NCBI GenBank assembly: GCA_963573305.1
Contig: OY754335.1
Span: 53,279,985 to 53,343,984, forward strand
DNA: 64,000 nucleotides
Reading direction: 5' to 3'
From: Pyrrhosoma nymphula
Lineage: Eukaryota; Arthropoda; Insecta; Odonata; Coenagrionidae
Position numbers and translations under genes: made by a program. A model generated the notes under the pieces. It had not been told where the DNA came from and ran no database searches. It saw nothing but the letters and a program-made list of their open reading frames with translations. How positions within the stretch are numbered: the stretch's first letter is position 1; each line of letters starts with the position of its first letter. Positions 52,401 through 55,400 of the stretch are shown here, piece after piece.

Positions 52401-55400
52401 GTCATCCTGTGTTGCGGCCGATGTAGGAACTAGTTGGAACTATGGAAGTTGGCTGCTGATGCTCTCGAAAGGATGTCTATAGGATGTCCTCGAAAGAATA
52501 TCCCAACTAGTGGAAACCACCTGAGAAGTTAGGGCGGGTATGCGATGAGTGAAATGTGATACGTTTGGTTCGCGGTCATAGCTGATAAGGGACTCCCAAC
52601 GGGCAACGCCCCCCCCCCCCACCCAACTTTTGGAAGCCACCTGTGAAGTTAGGGCGTGGGAAAGCGATGAGTGAAATGTGATACTTATGATGAAATGTGA
52701 TGCGGACTCGAGAAAAAATATCACTTTACTCCGACCCCCTAACTATGAGCGCCGAGCCGAGGGTGGGGGGGAGAGGAAGAGGCAGGCCAAGGACGCGTAG
52801 CCGTTCGCTGGACTGCCGGAAGCGCCAATGCTCGGCACGAATGTCTCTGGAAAAAAGTGCTGGACATCTTTGCTTTACACGACTACAGTAATTGTATTAA
52901 ACTTTCGTACCAACTTGAGGAGTATCCGTATTGAAAGATGAACGATGCAGCTAGAACTTATATCAAAGCTCATTTTCGTATCACTTCTCATAGCCGAGTA
53001 GCATTTCCGCGAAATGATCGATTTTAGGCAAGTTAACTAATTTTTTCACCGATGTGGTTGATATAAAGTACGCACAAGTATGTATCAAGCCCTACGAAAT
53101 AAGTTCTAGCAACATCCTTACTGCGTGAAACGGTGAAAACAGAATTTCTTTATCTATTAGCATGGCGATGTAAAAGTCAACGGTCTAAAAATGGATTTCC
53201 TGGCGTGGTATCCTCTTCCAAAAGTGAATGATGCTTCCTATAAAAGGAAGTAAAAACAGATTAGAGTTCCGATTCTCTCTTCGCATGCGCAGATGTACTA
53301 CGTTAATTATCCCATTGATGTGACGATGCGTTTCAAAGCTCTCTCGGGCGCTACGCAACATAATTTCAGGTTGTGGAAAAATCACGAAGGAGTGCGAAGT
53401 CAACCTCACAGTTACCACCGGGGTAAGGTTACAATTGGAATCGACGTAAGCCCTAGCCCCCTTTCACGTTTTCCCCCTGCCACACACCCCTGCGGTGGCT
53501 TGCAGGGTATTTTGTAGATGTAGATATCATTTGAAACTTTTCCTGCGATGGAACACTTTGTAAATCCTGAAATTTTAACGGAACACCTTGTGGACTTCCC
53601 ATATATTAACACGTTCGCGGCGAACGTGAAATTGCCGTTTTTTCCCCTTGGGCGAACGTGAAATTTGCTGTTTTTTTGCCGCGGGCGTCAATTTTCATAA
53701 AAATGAAATCGATCCATTAGTGTTTTTCATTAATGTACATTACTTTGGTAAGATTTAAAATGATGAATTTCAACAAATTTTGGAAAACCGATGCGCCAAT
53801 ATCGAGTAATTAATTAATCCCCTTTGGTGTATGCAACCACTGCTTACGCGTAGAATTTTCTTCGAAAAAATGAAATCGTTCAATTAATGTTTTTCATTAA
53901 TGTACATTACTTGTATGCGATTTAATATGATGAATTTCAACAAATTTTAATAACTGATGCGCCAATATCGAGTAATTAATTAATTCCCTTGGGTGTATGC
54001 AACCACCGCTTACGCGTTGAATTTTCTTCGATATATGTTTACGTTCACCTAAAATACCTTAAAAATATACAAATGAGCAGTGTTTTTAGACATGGAAATT
54101 GATTCAGCTCGAAAGCATTCAGTGTTACATCGTTTTTAGCAACTGCTTCGAATTTTTCTTCCAGAGCCTTCACTAAACCCTTTCTCTTTCGCTACGATGC
54201 CTTCTTTGGTTTTATGGCTTTGAGAACAAAATGCAGCGGTAGGAAAACTTAGTCTTATCTATGAAAGGACTAAACTGTCCTCCTGCTGCCATTGGTAAAG
54301 GGTCTAAGGTGCATACTTGCAGACGGTCGTGAAAACAATTATCCCAAGCACCCAACAGGAAAACCTCTACCCTTGTGATGCTGGTGACCACTGGTGACCG
54401 ACACGACGGCTCAGTCCAGGGATTATGCCAGGGTTGTCTTTTCTTGGGATTTCCTAGAGGCTGGTGACCGGCCTCTCCGCACGTGTCCCACCCTTAGCGT
54501 AGACCTAGTGTTTGGCCATTTCCGTCAAATGACTGACTGTTTATTTTCCAGTGACAACTGTTAAGTATCCTAGTTTTATTCCTAGTTTCTGTGCTTTCAA
54601 GTGATTTTGACGATTTATTGAGATGCCGAATTCAAAATTAAGCGCAAGAGACCGGGCTTTCTAGTATCAAAAAGATGGATTTTATTGTATCGATAAAAGT
54701 ACGGTCATGTACATATTCTACAATTGTCAGGTTGCTTGGGAAAGACTCAATTGGAAAAATTTAAAATCTTCGAAGAACGTAACTGCAAGAAACTTTCACA
54801 AGGATGGAAATTCTCTAAAGTTACATGTCAATACACGAAATGTATTAAATTTAATTTTTAATTTAGTGCCACTTTTCCAAGTTCCGCCACCGAGGTGATT
54901 GTCTTCAGTCATAACATGGCTAGAAGGGAAAGTGTCGCATAATAGCCCAGATCATATTGGGTATAGTATAAGTGACCCTTTTCTAGACTTAGAAATAATC
55001 TGTATTTTATGTGTATATATATATATAAATTTGTGGTCACTGTGAAAACACCGAAATGTCTTGTTGAAAGTACCGAATTCCTAATTTCAAAGTACCGCTT
55101 TTCTCCCTCTCAAACCACTGAAAAATTCCTATCCCTACTAATAAGTCAGCCGTTTTTATGTAAATCATGCAATTTTTTTATTTTGTCATTCATTGAAGAT
55201 TTTTTTGAGCCATATTGAAAAAATAAATGCTTTAAATTCCATAGACTTATGATTTCTTTCAAAGTTTGATTTTTTCAGGTTTTGATATCGTATATACGCC
55301 TTATCGTTCGTTTTTTACGCGGCTGACGCTTGGGTATTTTGCATTTAACGTGTTCACATTCCCGCTCGTAATCATTTACAGCAAAATATAATTTGTAAAA

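Noticed and set aside
53618..54033. CRISPR-like or minisatellite array
   Set aside because: Only two diverged units without regular spacers, in a eukaryotic intron.
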